Assembly (NCBI GenBank): GCA_945872875.1
Contig: CAMCBB010000007.1
Span: forward strand, 1-29,343
DNA length: 29,343 bases
Direction: 5' to 3'
From: Flavobacterium psychrophilum
GTDB taxonomy: Bacteria > Bacteroidota > Bacteroidia > Flavobacteriales > Flavobacteriaceae
Shown in pieces: positions 9,309-15,606 of the stretch; the first letter of the stretch is position 1, and every line of letters starts with the position of its first letter. The position numbers and the translations under genes were made by a program. Under the pieces are notes generated by a model. That model made no database searches and was not told the origin of the DNA. It saw only the letters and a list, made by a program, of their open reading frames with translations.

Positions 9309-9338
9309 AGACCTTCCATTTTATGGGAGGTTTTTTTA
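9309..9338 (+). terminator. Rho-independent terminator of rpmE2
   Basis: Stem ACCTTCC (9311-9317) pairs with GGGAGGT (9325-9331), with one G-U pair and a 7-nt loop, followed directly by a T-run to 9337. It lies 28 bp after the rpmE2 stop. Confidence 0.85.
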
Positions 9339-9353
9339 TTTATTAAAAGTTCG

Positions 9354-9361
9354 TACTTTTG
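9354..9361 (+). promoter_or_regulatory. Probable -7 promoter element of the GlmU-like gene
   Basis: TACTTTTG matches TAnnTTTG and lies 56 bp upstream of the ATG, just beyond the rpmE2 terminator. The -33 position falls in the terminator T-run and has no good TTG. Confidence 0.45.
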
Positions 9362-9417
9362 AACTGAGTTTATTTCGAATTACAGAATATATACTCATGA
9401 AATTTTAATCTGCTAAC

Positions 9418-10593
9418 ATGAATTACATACTTTTTGACGGATCTGTTAGAAATGCACTTTTGCCTTTTACATTTACCAGACCCGTTGCCGATATTCGAAT
9501 AGGTATTTTAACTATTAGAGAAAAGTGGGAAAAACATTTAGGTTATACCACCACGACGGTAACCGAAGAATATCTTTCGGAAAAGTTTCCTATGGTAGAG
9601 ATGGAAAACAATGTAATGATTAATGCTTCTTTTTTACCTACTGCTTCATTAGTTGAAAAAATAAAAAGGCTTAATGTTAACCAAGCGATTTTTGCAGGTG
9701 AAACCGTAATTGCTTTTCATACAACAGAAACACAAATAGAAGTTGATTTTGATTCCTACGAAATTATAGAACACGAAGAAGCTGGTTTAACTGTGGAGCA
9801 TACTTGGGATATTTTTTCAAAAAATGATGCCGCTTTACGCGAAGATTTTGAATTGCTTACCGCAGATAGAAAGTCGCAACCCATTCCAAAATCGGTGAAT
9901 GTTATTGCTCCTGAAAATATTTTTATTGAAGAAGGCGCCAAACTAGAATTTGTTACTTTAAATGCTGCTACAGGCCCTATTTATATTGGTGCCAATTCCG
10001 AAATAATGGAAGGTTCTGTTATTCGTGGTCCTTTTGCGCTTTGTGAAGAAGCTCAAGTAAAATTAGCTACTAAAGTTTATGGCGCAACAACCGTTGGACC
10101 TCATTCTAGAATTGGAGGCGAAGTGAATAATTCGGTTCTTTTTGGGTATTCCAATAAAGGGCACGATGGGTTTTTAGGAAATTCGGTTTTAGGTGAATGG
10201 TGTAATATTGGTGCAGATAGCAACAATTCCAACCTAAAAAACAATTACGAACCGGTTAAATTGTGGAGTTACGAAACCGAGAATTTTGCGCAAACCGGAC
10301 TCCAATTTTGTGGATTAATGATGGGGGATCACAGTAAATGTGGAATCAACACCATGTTCAACACCGGAACTGTGGTTGGTGTAAGTGCAAATATTTTTGG
10401 ATCTGGGTTTCCCCGAAATTTTGTTCCAAGTTATTCTTGGGGGGGTGCTTCTGGATTTACAACATATCAAACAAATAAGGCATTTCAAACAGCTAAAATT
10501 GTTATGGCTCGCCGAAATGTCGAGTTCACCGATGCTGATGCTAAAATATTAGAAGCAGTTTTTGAAGAAACAAAAAAGTATAGAAAAGAATAA
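9418..10593 (+). CDS. GlmU-like sugar nucleotidyltransferase with left-handed beta-helix (Bacteroidetes alternative GlmU)
   Basis: 391-aa cytosolic protein belonging to the Bacteroidetes GlmU-like family, thought to act in UDP-N-acetylglucosamine or related nucleotide-sugar synthesis. The N-terminal part (about 1-165) carries the family signature LLPFTFTRPVADIRIGILTI but lacks the classical LAAGxGTRM nucleotidyltransferase loop. From about 170 to 345 there is a left-handed beta-helix of hexapeptide repeats (for example IYIGANSEIMEGSVIRGP and VYGATTVGPHSRIGGEVNNS), ending in a SWGGASGF segment and a short C-terminal helix. Such helices usually carry an acyltransferase activity or form trimers. 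The gene sits alone between the rpmE2 terminator and the mtaB promoter. The exact reaction is not provable from sequence. Confidence 0.85.
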   Translation: MNYILFDGSVRNALLPFTFTRPVADIRIGILTIREKWEKHLGYTTTTVTEEYLSEKFPMVEMENNVMINASFLPTASLVEKIKRLNVNQAIFAGETVIAFHTTETQIEVDFDSYEIIEHEEAGLTVEHTWDIFSKNDAALREDFELLTADRKSQPIPKSVNVIAPENIFIEEGAKLEFVTLNAATGPIYIGANSEIMEGSVIRGPFALCEEAQVKLATKVYGATTVGPHSRIGGEVNNSVLFGYSNKGHDGFLGNSVLGEWCNIGADSNNSNLKNNYEPVKLWSYETENFAQTGLQFCGLMMGDHSKCGINTMFNTGTVVGVSANIFGSGFPRNFVPSYSWGGASGFTTYQTNKAFQTAKIVMARRNVEFTDADAKILEAVFEETKKYRKE

Positions 10594-10620
10594 AATTGAT
10601 TTGATATACGAATATTTTCA

Positions 10621-10648
10621 AATCTTCAAATTGAATAATCTTCAAATT
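10621..10648. repeat. Direct repeat AATCTTCAAATT across the mtaB promoter
   Basis: Two exact copies of the 12-mer AATCTTCAAATT at 10621-10632 and 10637-10648, 16 bp apart start to start. The second copy lies entirely between the -33 and -7 elements of the mtaB promoter. The sequence is AT-rich, so it may be low-complexity chance or a binding site for a dimeric regulator. Confidence 0.4.
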
Positions 10649-10660
10649 AAATTATATTTG
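10631..10660 (+). promoter_or_regulatory. Promoter of mtaB
   Basis: TTG at 10631-10633, a 19-bp spacer and TATATTTG at 10653-10660, a full match to the Bacteroidetes consensus. Transcription would start near 10666, about 40 nt before the ATG. Confidence 0.75.
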
Positions 10661-10705
10661 CCCTCTCAATTTTTTGACAACGATTTCATTAATTGAGTTT
10701 TATCT

Positions 10706-12025
10706 ATGGAAAACAAAAAAAAAGTAGCATTCTACACCCTTGGGTGTAAGCTTAATTTCTCCGAAACATCTACCATTGCGAGAAATTTTCAAAACGAAGG
10801 ATTTGACCGAGTTGAATTTGAAGAAGTTGCCGATATTTACGTAATCAATACCTGCTCGGTAACCGAAAATGCAGATAAACAATTTAAACAAATTGTAAAA
10901 AAAGCCACTAAACTTAATGACAAAGCCTTTATCGCTGCGGTGGGTTGCTATGCGCAATTAAAACCTGAGGAACTAGTAGCGGTTGATGGAGTAGACTTGG
11001 TTCTTGGTGCTACCGAAAAATTTAAAATCACCGATTATATTAATGACTTAGCCAAAAATGATATTGGAGAAGTACATTCTTGTGAGATTGAAGAAGTCGA
11101 TTTTTATGTTGGTAGTTATTCAATTGGCGATCGAACTCGTGCTTTCTTAAAAGTGCAAGACGGTTGTGATTATAAATGTACCTATTGCACGATTCCTTTG
11201 GCAAGAGGGATTTCTAGAAGTGATGCATTAGAGAATGTATTGAAAAATGCTTCGGAAATTTCCCAGCAAGGAATAAAAGAAATTGTGCTTACCGGAGTAA
11301 ATATTGGTGATTATGGTAAAGGCGAATTCGGAAATAAAAAACACGAACATACTTTTCTTGATTTAGTAAAAGCATTGGATGAAGTAGAAGGAATTGAGCG
11401 CTTGCGAATTTCCTCTATCGAACCTAATTTGCTTAAAAATGAAACGATAGATTTTGTTTCTAAAAGTCGCACTTTTGTACCTCATTTTCATATTCCGTTG
11501 CAATCGGGAAGTAATGAAATCCTTAAGAAAATGAAACGCCGTTATCAAAGAGAAGTATATACAGAGCGTGTTTCAAAAATTAGAGAGGTAATGCCTCATG
11601 CTTGTATTGGTGTGGATGTTATTGTAGGATTTCCTGGTGAAACCGATGAAGATTTTCTAGAAACGTATCATTTTTTGAATGATTTAGAGATTTCATATTT
11701 ACATGTTTTTACTTATTCTGAAAGAGACAATACCGAAGCAGCAGCAATGGAGGGCGTGGTTCCAATGAATGTGCGTTCAAAAAGAAGTAAAATGCTACGA
11801 GGATTATCAGTAAAAAAGCGTCGCGCTTTTTATGAAACTCAAATTGGCTCTAATAGAACCGTTTTATTTGAAGGTGAAAATAAAGAAGGCTACATTCACG
11901 GGTTTACAGAGAATTATGTAAAAGTAAAAACTCCTTGGAATCCTGAATTGGTGAATACTTTACATCAAGTAAATCTTACACATATTGATGAAGACGGAAG
12001 CGTTAGAATGGATTTCCTGAATTAA
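10706..12025 (+). CDS. mtaB: tRNA t6A37 methylthiotransferase MtaB (radical SAM)
   Basis: 439-aa enzyme that converts N6-threonylcarbamoyladenosine at tRNA position 37 to its 2-methylthio form (ms2t6A), using SAM and two iron-sulfur clusters. The N-terminal domain supplies the auxiliary cluster cysteines Cys14 (TLGCKLN), Cys50 (NTCSVT) and Cys81 (VGCYAQ). The radical SAM cluster motif is CDYKCTYC with Cys154, Cys158 and Cys161. The C-terminal ~70 residues have TRAM-like character. LGCKLN and NTCSVTENAD mark the MtaB branch rather than MiaB or RimO. The stop codon interlocks with that of the convergent small gene (4-bp overlap). The gene has its own promoter. Confidence 0.93.
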   Translation: MENKKKVAFYTLGCKLNFSETSTIARNFQNEGFDRVEFEEVADIYVINTCSVTENADKQFKQIVKKATKLNDKAFIAAVGCYAQLKPEELVAVDGVDLVLGATEKFKITDYINDLAKNDIGEVHSCEIEEVDFYVGSYSIGDRTRAFLKVQDGCDYKCTYCTIPLARGISRSDALENVLKNASEISQQGIKEIVLTGVNIGDYGKGEFGNKKHEHTFLDLVKALDEVEGIERLRISSIEPNLLKNETIDFVSKSRTFVPHFHIPLQSGSNEILKKMKRRYQREVYTERVSKIREVMPHACIGVDVIVGFPGETDEDFLETYHFLNDLEISYLHVFTYSERDNTEAAAMEGVVPMNVRSKRSKMLRGLSVKKRRAFYETQIGSNRTVLFEGENKEGYIHGFTENYVKVKTPWNPELVNTLHQVNLTHIDEDGSVRMDFLN

Positions 12026-12363
12026 TACTTCGAATCAAACTTAATCTTAGTAATTCTAAAAACAGTTGCGCTGTATTGTTCAACAAATTCATACTTATGT
12101 CTTCCAGGCTGCTTGAATTCTACAATTCTTTCTCCCGAAATTTCATAATACATGCTTGAACCTTCCAGCATAAAACGGCCGCCTTTTTTGCGATAAGCCG
12201 AACGAATTAAATCAAATTTTGATAAATTCCATGTTGTAAATTCGGGATCTAAATCATGATGATCACTAAATATTCCTTCGGTGATTTCGGTTTTGCAACC
12301 ATAATATTTCTCAATGGTTTCAAAAAAAGAGAGTACGGTAGTATTGAGTTCGTCCAAATTCAT
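12022..12363 (-). CDS. Hypothetical protein of 113 aa
   Basis: I do not recognise a family. The sequence is soluble, with no signal peptide or membrane helix. The N-terminal ~55 residues look helical (LDELNTTVLSFFETIEKYYG), with a DHHDLDPEF segment near 33-41. The C-terminal half looks like antiparallel beta strands (GRFMLEGSSMYYEISGERIVEF), suggesting a small alpha/beta fold. It reads as a real gene because it fills the space between mtaB and the GNAT-like gene, ends by interlocking stops with mtaB and has normal codon use. It lies downstream of the GNAT-like gene on the same strand, separated by a terminator-like hairpin. Confidence 0.7.
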   Translation of the reverse strand: MNLDELNTTVLSFFETIEKYYGCKTEITEGIFSDHHDLDPEFTTWNLSKFDLIRSAYRKKGGRFMLEGSSMYYEISGERIVEFKQPGRHKYEFVEQYSATVFRITKIKFDSKY

Positions 12364-12388
12364 TTTGTAAATATAGAAAATACAAAAT

Positions 12389-12453
12389 AAAAAATTCCAA
12401 ACACCATTTATAAGGATACAAATGGCATTCGGAATTCAGATTTGGGATTTTTA
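12389..12453 (-). terminator. Hairpin terminator of the GNAT-like gene, with alternative pairings
   Basis: Read on the minus strand downstream of the gene ending at 12460. An outer 12-bp stem forms between 12441-12452 and 12390-12401 (one G-U pair), enclosing an inner 6-bp stem CCATTT (12404-12409) with AAATGG (12420-12425). A T-rich tract follows on the minus strand. AATTCC at 12393-12398 can instead pair with GGAATT at 12431-12436. Confidence 0.6.
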
Positions 12454-12459
12454 AACGAA

Positions 12460-12777
12460 TTATATTTTGATACCCGGAGGTAATAAGTCTTTGTAAGTTG
12501 GGTTTTTTCTGAAGAAAAGCGCAATTTTTGGCAAAATAGGAACCACTTTTAGTTTGCGTTCGTAAGCAATTTCCATGATGTTTTTCAAGAAATTGGTAAT
12601 GAAATCTTCATCAGAAAAACCTTCTGGTAGATTGATGCGCGTCAGAAAAATTTTCTTTTCTTGAAAGGAATATTCTAGGGAAAGCAATTTTCCATCCACC
12701 ATAATCTCAAATTGACGAGCGAAGGTATTGTCTTTAATATCCATTTTTTCTGAAATTATTTCTGAGTTCAAATTCAA
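12460..12777 (-). CDS. Small GNAT-like protein (YjdJ/COG2388 type) lacking the acetyl-CoA loop
   Basis: 105-aa cytosolic protein resembling the short YjdJ-type GNAT domains. The core runs from about residue 20: RQFEIMVDGKLLSLEYSF, then a strand FLTRINLP, a helix, and the characteristic end KLKVVPILPKIALFFRKNPTYKDL. In active family members the region between strand and helix carries the Gly-rich acetyl-CoA loop (G-R-G-x-G/A). Here that stretch reads EGFSDEDFITNFLK with no such loop, so catalysis is doubtful. ATG at 12777 gives 105 aa; a second ATG at codon 12 is also plausible, since the first 11 residues lie outside the conserved core. It is divergent from the hydrolase gene, with 74 bp between starts. 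Confidence 0.75.
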   Translation of the reverse strand: MNLNSEIISEKMDIKDNTFARQFEIMVDGKLLSLEYSFQEKKIFLTRINLPEGFSDEDFITNFLKNIMEIAYERKLKVVPILPKIALFFRKNPTYKDLLPPGIKI

Positions 12778-12851
12778 TTCTATTTTAATTGATTAATTTT
12801 ATGCAAATTTCGGAATAATTAATGGATAAAACCACTGAAATTAGTTAAAAT

Positions 12852-13511
12852 ATGACAAAAATCCCAGTTTATTTTATGCCTGGCTTGGCGGCAAGTTCTT
12901 CAATTTTTGAACGAATTGTATTGCCAACTGAGTCTTTCGAGGTTATTCTATTGGATTGGGTGCAACCTAAAAAGGATGAAACGCTAGTTTCTTATGCGCA
13001 GCGAATGGCTCAAAAAGTGGTTCATGAAAATGCAGTATTGATTGGTGTTTCTTTTGGTGGAATTTTAGTGCAAGAAATGACAGCTTTTTTAAACCTTAAA
13101 AAATTAATCATTATCTCTAGCGTGAAGACACGAGATGAGATGCCCCGCAGAATAAAATTTGCCAAAACGACCAACGCTTATAAGCTGCTTCCTACAAGTT
13201 TATTAAACAATGTGGAGAAATTAATCAAATACTCATTTGGAAATGTGATCAATCAAAAGTTGAAATTATATGAAAAATTCCTGCATTTGCGAAATAAAGA
13301 ATATTTAGACTGGGCTATCGAGCAAGTGGTTTGTTGGGATAGAAGTGTTCCGGATCCTAGGGTGATTCATATTCATGGTGATTTGGATGAGGTTTTTCCG
13401 GCCAAGAATATCAATTCTTTTATACCAATAAAAGGCGGAACACACATTATGATTTTAAACCGTTTTAGATGGTTTAACCAATATTTACCGGATATTATTT
13501 TAGAATCTTAA
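12852..13511 (+). CDS. Alpha/beta-hydrolase fold protein
   Basis: 219-aa cytosolic protein with a complete predicted catalytic triad: nucleophile Ser67 in GVSFGG, acid Asp179 in HGDLDEVFP and His198 in GGTHIM. The first strand and oxyanion region is PVYFMPGLAASS. The short length and the small cap between the nucleophile and the acid suggest a compact esterase or thioesterase-like enzyme. The substrate is unknown. It is followed after 54 bp by the lytic transglycosylase, which has its own -7 element, so co-transcription is possible but not required. Confidence 0.82.
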   Translation: MTKIPVYFMPGLAASSSIFERIVLPTESFEVILLDWVQPKKDETLVSYAQRMAQKVVHENAVLIGVSFGGILVQEMTAFLNLKKLIIISSVKTRDEMPRRIKFAKTTNAYKLLPTSLLNNVEKLIKYSFGNVINQKLKLYEKFLHLRNKEYLDWAIEQVVCWDRSVPDPRVIHIHGDLDEVFPAKNINSFIPIKGGTHIMILNRFRWFNQYLPDIILES

Positions 13512-13535
13512 TCCTAATTTGTGGTTCGGTTTTTG

Positions 13536-13543
13536 TAATTTTG
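13536..13543 (+). promoter_or_regulatory. Probable -7 promoter element of the lytic transglycosylase gene
   Basis: TAATTTTG matches TAnnTTTG and lies 22 bp upstream of the ATG. A TTTG at 13518-13521 is only 14 bp away, so the -33 element is poor or non-canonical. Confidence 0.5.
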
Positions 13544-13565
13544 CGTTCTACTTAATAATTATTAA

Positions 13566-14459
13566 ATGAATAAGAAATCGATTTTCGGAGCTTTATTATT
13601 GCTAGTATTTTCAAGTGCTTTGTTTGTTTTTGCACTTTCTAACGATGATAAAAAGAAATTGTTACACGAAGGAACGGCGCAGTATTTTCCAACAGCAATC
13701 GATTTTGCTGGAGAAAAAGCACCACTTCAAATCGCCGATGTCCGAGAGCGCCTAGATAGAGAATTATTGGTTAATGCCAACTTACATTCGTCAACAATAT
13801 TGATAATAAAGCGTGCCAACAGAGCCTTTCCAATCATAGAACCCATTTTAAAACAATATGGCGTGCCCGATGACTTTAAATATTTGGCAGTTATTGAAAG
13901 TGCGCTGACCAATGCCGTTTCTCCGTCGGGAGCAAAAGGGGTTTGGCAATTCATGCCCGATACCGCTAAAGAAAAAGGGATGGAAGTGAATGAAAGCGTG
14001 GATGAACGCTATCATTTACAAAAAGCAACCGAAGCGGCTTGTAAATATTTGGTTGCAGCCAAACAAAAATTTGGAAACTGGACCTTAGCCGCGGCTTCTT
14101 ATAATGGAGGAATGAATGGCGTCAATACCAAAATAGTTGAACAACAAGTAACCGATTATTATGATTTGCTTTTAACCGATGAAACTTCAAGATATGTATT
14201 CCGAATTTTAGCCTTAAAAGAAATCATGAAGCACCCTGACTTGTATGGTTTTGAAGTAGATAAAAACGAAATGTATGATTACATTCCAACTAAAACCATT
14301 GAAGTAGATAGCTCCATAACCGATTTGGCGGTGTTTGCCAAAAAACAAGGAATTAATTATAAAATACTTAAAATCCACAATCCGTGGTTGCGTGATAAAA
14401 AACTATCCAATGCAACCAAAAAGAAATATCTTATCGAAATCCCAACTTCGGGATACTAA
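13566..14459 (+). CDS. Membrane-bound lytic murein transglycosylase, SLT/MltD-like
   Basis: 297-aa exported enzyme expected to cleave the MurNAc-GlcNAc bond of peptidoglycan, forming 1,6-anhydro-MurNAc. The N-terminus (KKSIFGALLLLVFSSALFVFA) is a signal peptide or membrane anchor and has no lipobox cysteine. The goose-type lysozyme (GH23) domain covers about 70-220. It has catalytic Glu111 in AVIES, the following SGAKGVWQFMP (121-131) and the AASYNGG motif (176-182). The C-terminal ~60 residues (DYIPTKTIEVDSSI...LKIHNPWLR) match the tail of MltD-like proteins, but no LysM repeats follow, so it is shorter than E. coli MltD. The stop codon lies at the edge of a perfect palindromic terminator. 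Confidence 0.9.
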   Translation: MNKKSIFGALLLLVFSSALFVFALSNDDKKKLLHEGTAQYFPTAIDFAGEKAPLQIADVRERLDRELLVNANLHSSTILIIKRANRAFPIIEPILKQYGVPDDFKYLAVIESALTNAVSPSGAKGVWQFMPDTAKEKGMEVNESVDERYHLQKATEAACKYLVAAKQKFGNWTLAAASYNGGMNGVNTKIVEQQVTDYYDLLLTDETSRYVFRILALKEIMKHPDLYGFEVDKNEMYDYIPTKTIEVDSSITDLAVFAKKQGINYKILKIHNPWLRDKKLSNATKKKYLIEIPTSGY

Positions 14460-14491
14460 TAAAAAAAGGGCTTTAAAGCCCTTTTTTTATT
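14458..14491. terminator. 34-bp perfect palindrome acting as bidirectional terminator
   Basis: A perfect inverted repeat centred at 14474/14475. The core AAAGGGCTTTAAAGCCCTTT is flanked by A-runs on the left and T-runs on the right, so each strand has a GC-containing hairpin followed by U-rich RNA. It starts inside the transglycosylase stop codon and serves the convergent genes ending at 14459 and 14575. Confidence 0.85.
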
Positions 14492-14492
14492 T

Positions 14493-14569
14493 CTTCCAAC
14501 TTCCGTCTTCCATCTTCCAACTTCCGTCTTCCGTCTTCCAACTTCCGTCTTCCATCTCCCATCTCCCAT
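14493..14569. repeat. Tandem heptanucleotide array, 11 units (CTTCCRN/CTCCCAT)
   Basis: Eleven head-to-tail 7-bp units in perfect phase. In order they are CTTCCAA, CTTCCGT, CTTCCAT, CTTCCAA, CTTCCGT, CTTCCGT, CTTCCAA, CTTCCGT, CTTCCAT, CTCCCAT and CTCCCAT. A degenerate CTCATTT follows. The first five bases are fixed in nine units and the last two vary among AA, GT and AT. The array lies wholly between a terminator and the stop of the convergent gene (TAA at 14575-14577 on the minus strand), so it is non-coding. Confidence 0.93.
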
Positions 14570-14574
14570 CTCAT

Positions 14575-15090
14575 TTATATTTTCTTCATTTGATCTTTCA
14601 TCAACTTGATTTGATCTTTCAGCATTCCTTGCTTGTCTAATTTTTTAACCTCGTTGATTAAGTTGGTCGCTTCTAGTTTTCTTCTTCTAGAAAGTGCCAC
14701 ACCAGCCAAGTTTAATTTGGCAACAGCCAAATCCATATCCATACTTAATCCCAATTCAATTGCTTTTTTAAAGTGTTTTTCAGCCTGAATTAAGTTGGTT
14801 TGAGACAACATCAACCCCTGAAGGTAGTTGTAATATCCTTGTTGTTTTCTTACTAAAGCCGTTTCTGGGTTCTTAATTTTCATCAACCATTTATTAGCTC
14901 CTTCAAAATTTTGCTTACGCAATTGTAAAAAAGCCATTAAAATGTATTCGTTTTTATAATATAGAAAAATAGGAACGATCGTTAATAAGATAAGAAAAAT
15001 CCCGTTTCCTGTGTTGCTTTCTGTGAATTGCCATACCGAAGTTGCTAATAGAAGTACCGCAAGAACCAATTTGATATTTTTGTGAAACAT
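14575..15090 (-). CDS. Membrane-anchored TPR-like protein
   Basis: 171-aa protein with two N-terminal transmembrane helices (about residues 7-22 and 29-46) and a C-terminal helical domain. Residues about 48-150 read as two to three TPR-like helical pairs: AFLQLRKQNFEGANKWL, a YYNYLQGLMLSQTNLIQAEKHFKKA unit with the TPR-type alternation of small and bulky residues, and AVAKLNLAGVALSRRRKLEAT. The last ~20 residues are a charged helix rich in Lys and Met. TPR domains bind proteins, so an inner-membrane scaffold is plausible. No catalytic motif is visible. It is divergent from rpmH and has its own -7 element. Confidence 0.75.
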   Translation of the reverse strand: MFHKNIKLVLAVLLLATSVWQFTESNTGNGIFLILLTIVPIFLYYKNEYILMAFLQLRKQNFEGANKWLMKIKNPETALVRKQQGYYNYLQGLMLSQTNLIQAEKHFKKAIELGLSMDMDLAVAKLNLAGVALSRRRKLEATNLINEVKKLDKQGMLKDQIKLMKDQMKKI

Positions 15091-15110
15091 AATTTATTTA
15101 ATTTAGGTTA

Positions 15111-15118
15111 CAAAGGTA
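15111..15118 (-). promoter_or_regulatory. Probable -7 promoter element of the TPR-like gene
   Basis: On the minus strand this reads TACCTTTG, matching TAnnTTTG, 21 bp upstream of the ATG. The expected -33 position is plain AT-rich sequence. It lies only 35 bp from the -33 element of the divergent rpmH promoter. Confidence 0.45.
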
Positions 15119-15152
15119 ATAAAAGGTTTTTAAAATATTTTTAAAAAACTAC

Positions 15153-15182
15153 TTGCAAGTAATAAAAACCTTTGTATATTTG
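15153..15182 (+). promoter_or_regulatory. Strong promoter of rpmH
   Basis: TTG at 15153-15155, a 19-bp spacer and TATATTTG at 15175-15182, a full match to the Bacteroidetes consensus. The following bases CACTC are the same as in the rpmE2 promoter. Transcription should start near 15188, giving a leader of about 50 nt. Confidence 0.8.
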
Positions 15183-15240
15183 CACTCGGTTTTAAAATAG
15201 CCTATCAAATAGATTAATATACGATTAAAGATAAAAAGCA

Positions 15241-15402
15241 ATGAGCAAAAGAACGTTTCAACCATCGAAAAGAAAAAGAAGAAATAAACACGGATTTATG
15301 GACAGAATGGCTTCTGCAAATGGAAGAAAAGTCCTTGCTCGTCGTAGAGCTAAAGGAAGACATAAATTGACTGTTTCTAGCGAACCAAGACACAAAAAAT
15401 AA
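15241..15402 (+). CDS. rpmH: 50S ribosomal protein L34
   Basis: 53-aa highly basic protein of the large ribosomal subunit. The sequence is a textbook L34: [20 protein letters not shown] at the start, then [19 protein letters not shown], ending in SEPRHKK. The C-terminal extension after KGRHKL (VSSEPRHKK) is typical of Bacteroidetes. The gene has its own strong promoter and terminator and is monocistronic. Unlike many bacteria, it is not followed by rnpA or near dnaA: the next gene is carB. Confidence 0.98.
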
Positions 15403-15424
15403 TGATTAAGAATTAATCAATATC

Positions 15425-15458
15425 AAGCCGTTACTTTTATTAGTAGCGGCTTTTTTTT
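15425..15458 (+). terminator. Rho-independent terminator of rpmH
   Basis: Stem GCCGTTAC (15427-15434) pairs with GTAGCGGC (15443-15450) with one G-U pair and an 8-nt loop, followed by eight T residues. Confidence 0.9.
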
Positions 15459-15487
15459 AACTTGTTTATAAAATTTAATAAGTTTTT

Positions 15488-15570
15488 GAAGCTATTTCCC
15501 GCTATCCGTTGCAATCTTTTTAATTTTAAAGAAAAATTTAAAAAGTATTTTCACTGCTATCGGGGCTAAG
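15488..15570. repeat. Structured intergenic element upstream of carB, possible dispersed repeat
   Basis: About 83 bp. It starts GAAGCTATTTCCCGCTATCC, has a central long AT hairpin (CTTTTTAATTTT at 15516-15527 with AAAAATTTAAAAAG at 15532-15545) and ends in CTGCTATCGGGGCTAAG. The ends can pair (CCCG with CGGG and AGC with GCT, leaving a TATTT bulge). CTATC occurs in both arms. I recall similar TTTCCCGCT...ATCGGGGCTA elements between genes in other Flavobacterium genomes, so a dispersed family is likely; only one copy is in this window. It lies 37 bp before the carB start, in a region with no good TAnnTTTG promoter. Confidence 0.55.
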
Positions 15571-15606
15571 AAAAAATAACAACACAACAATTACAAATAC
15601 ACTACA

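Noticed and set aside
10700..10957. 85-codon open frame on the minus strand at the start of mtaB
   Set aside because: Antisense to conserved cysteine motifs of mtaB; no independent evidence.
14493..14569. CRISPR array
   Set aside because: Units are 7 bp with no spacers and no cas genes nearby.
14335..14640. Open frame with repeated FQLPSS units
   Set aside because: It is the heptad array read in frame (21 bp gives 7 residues) and it overlaps the transglycosylase 3' end and the convergent gene; the repeat is of DNA origin.
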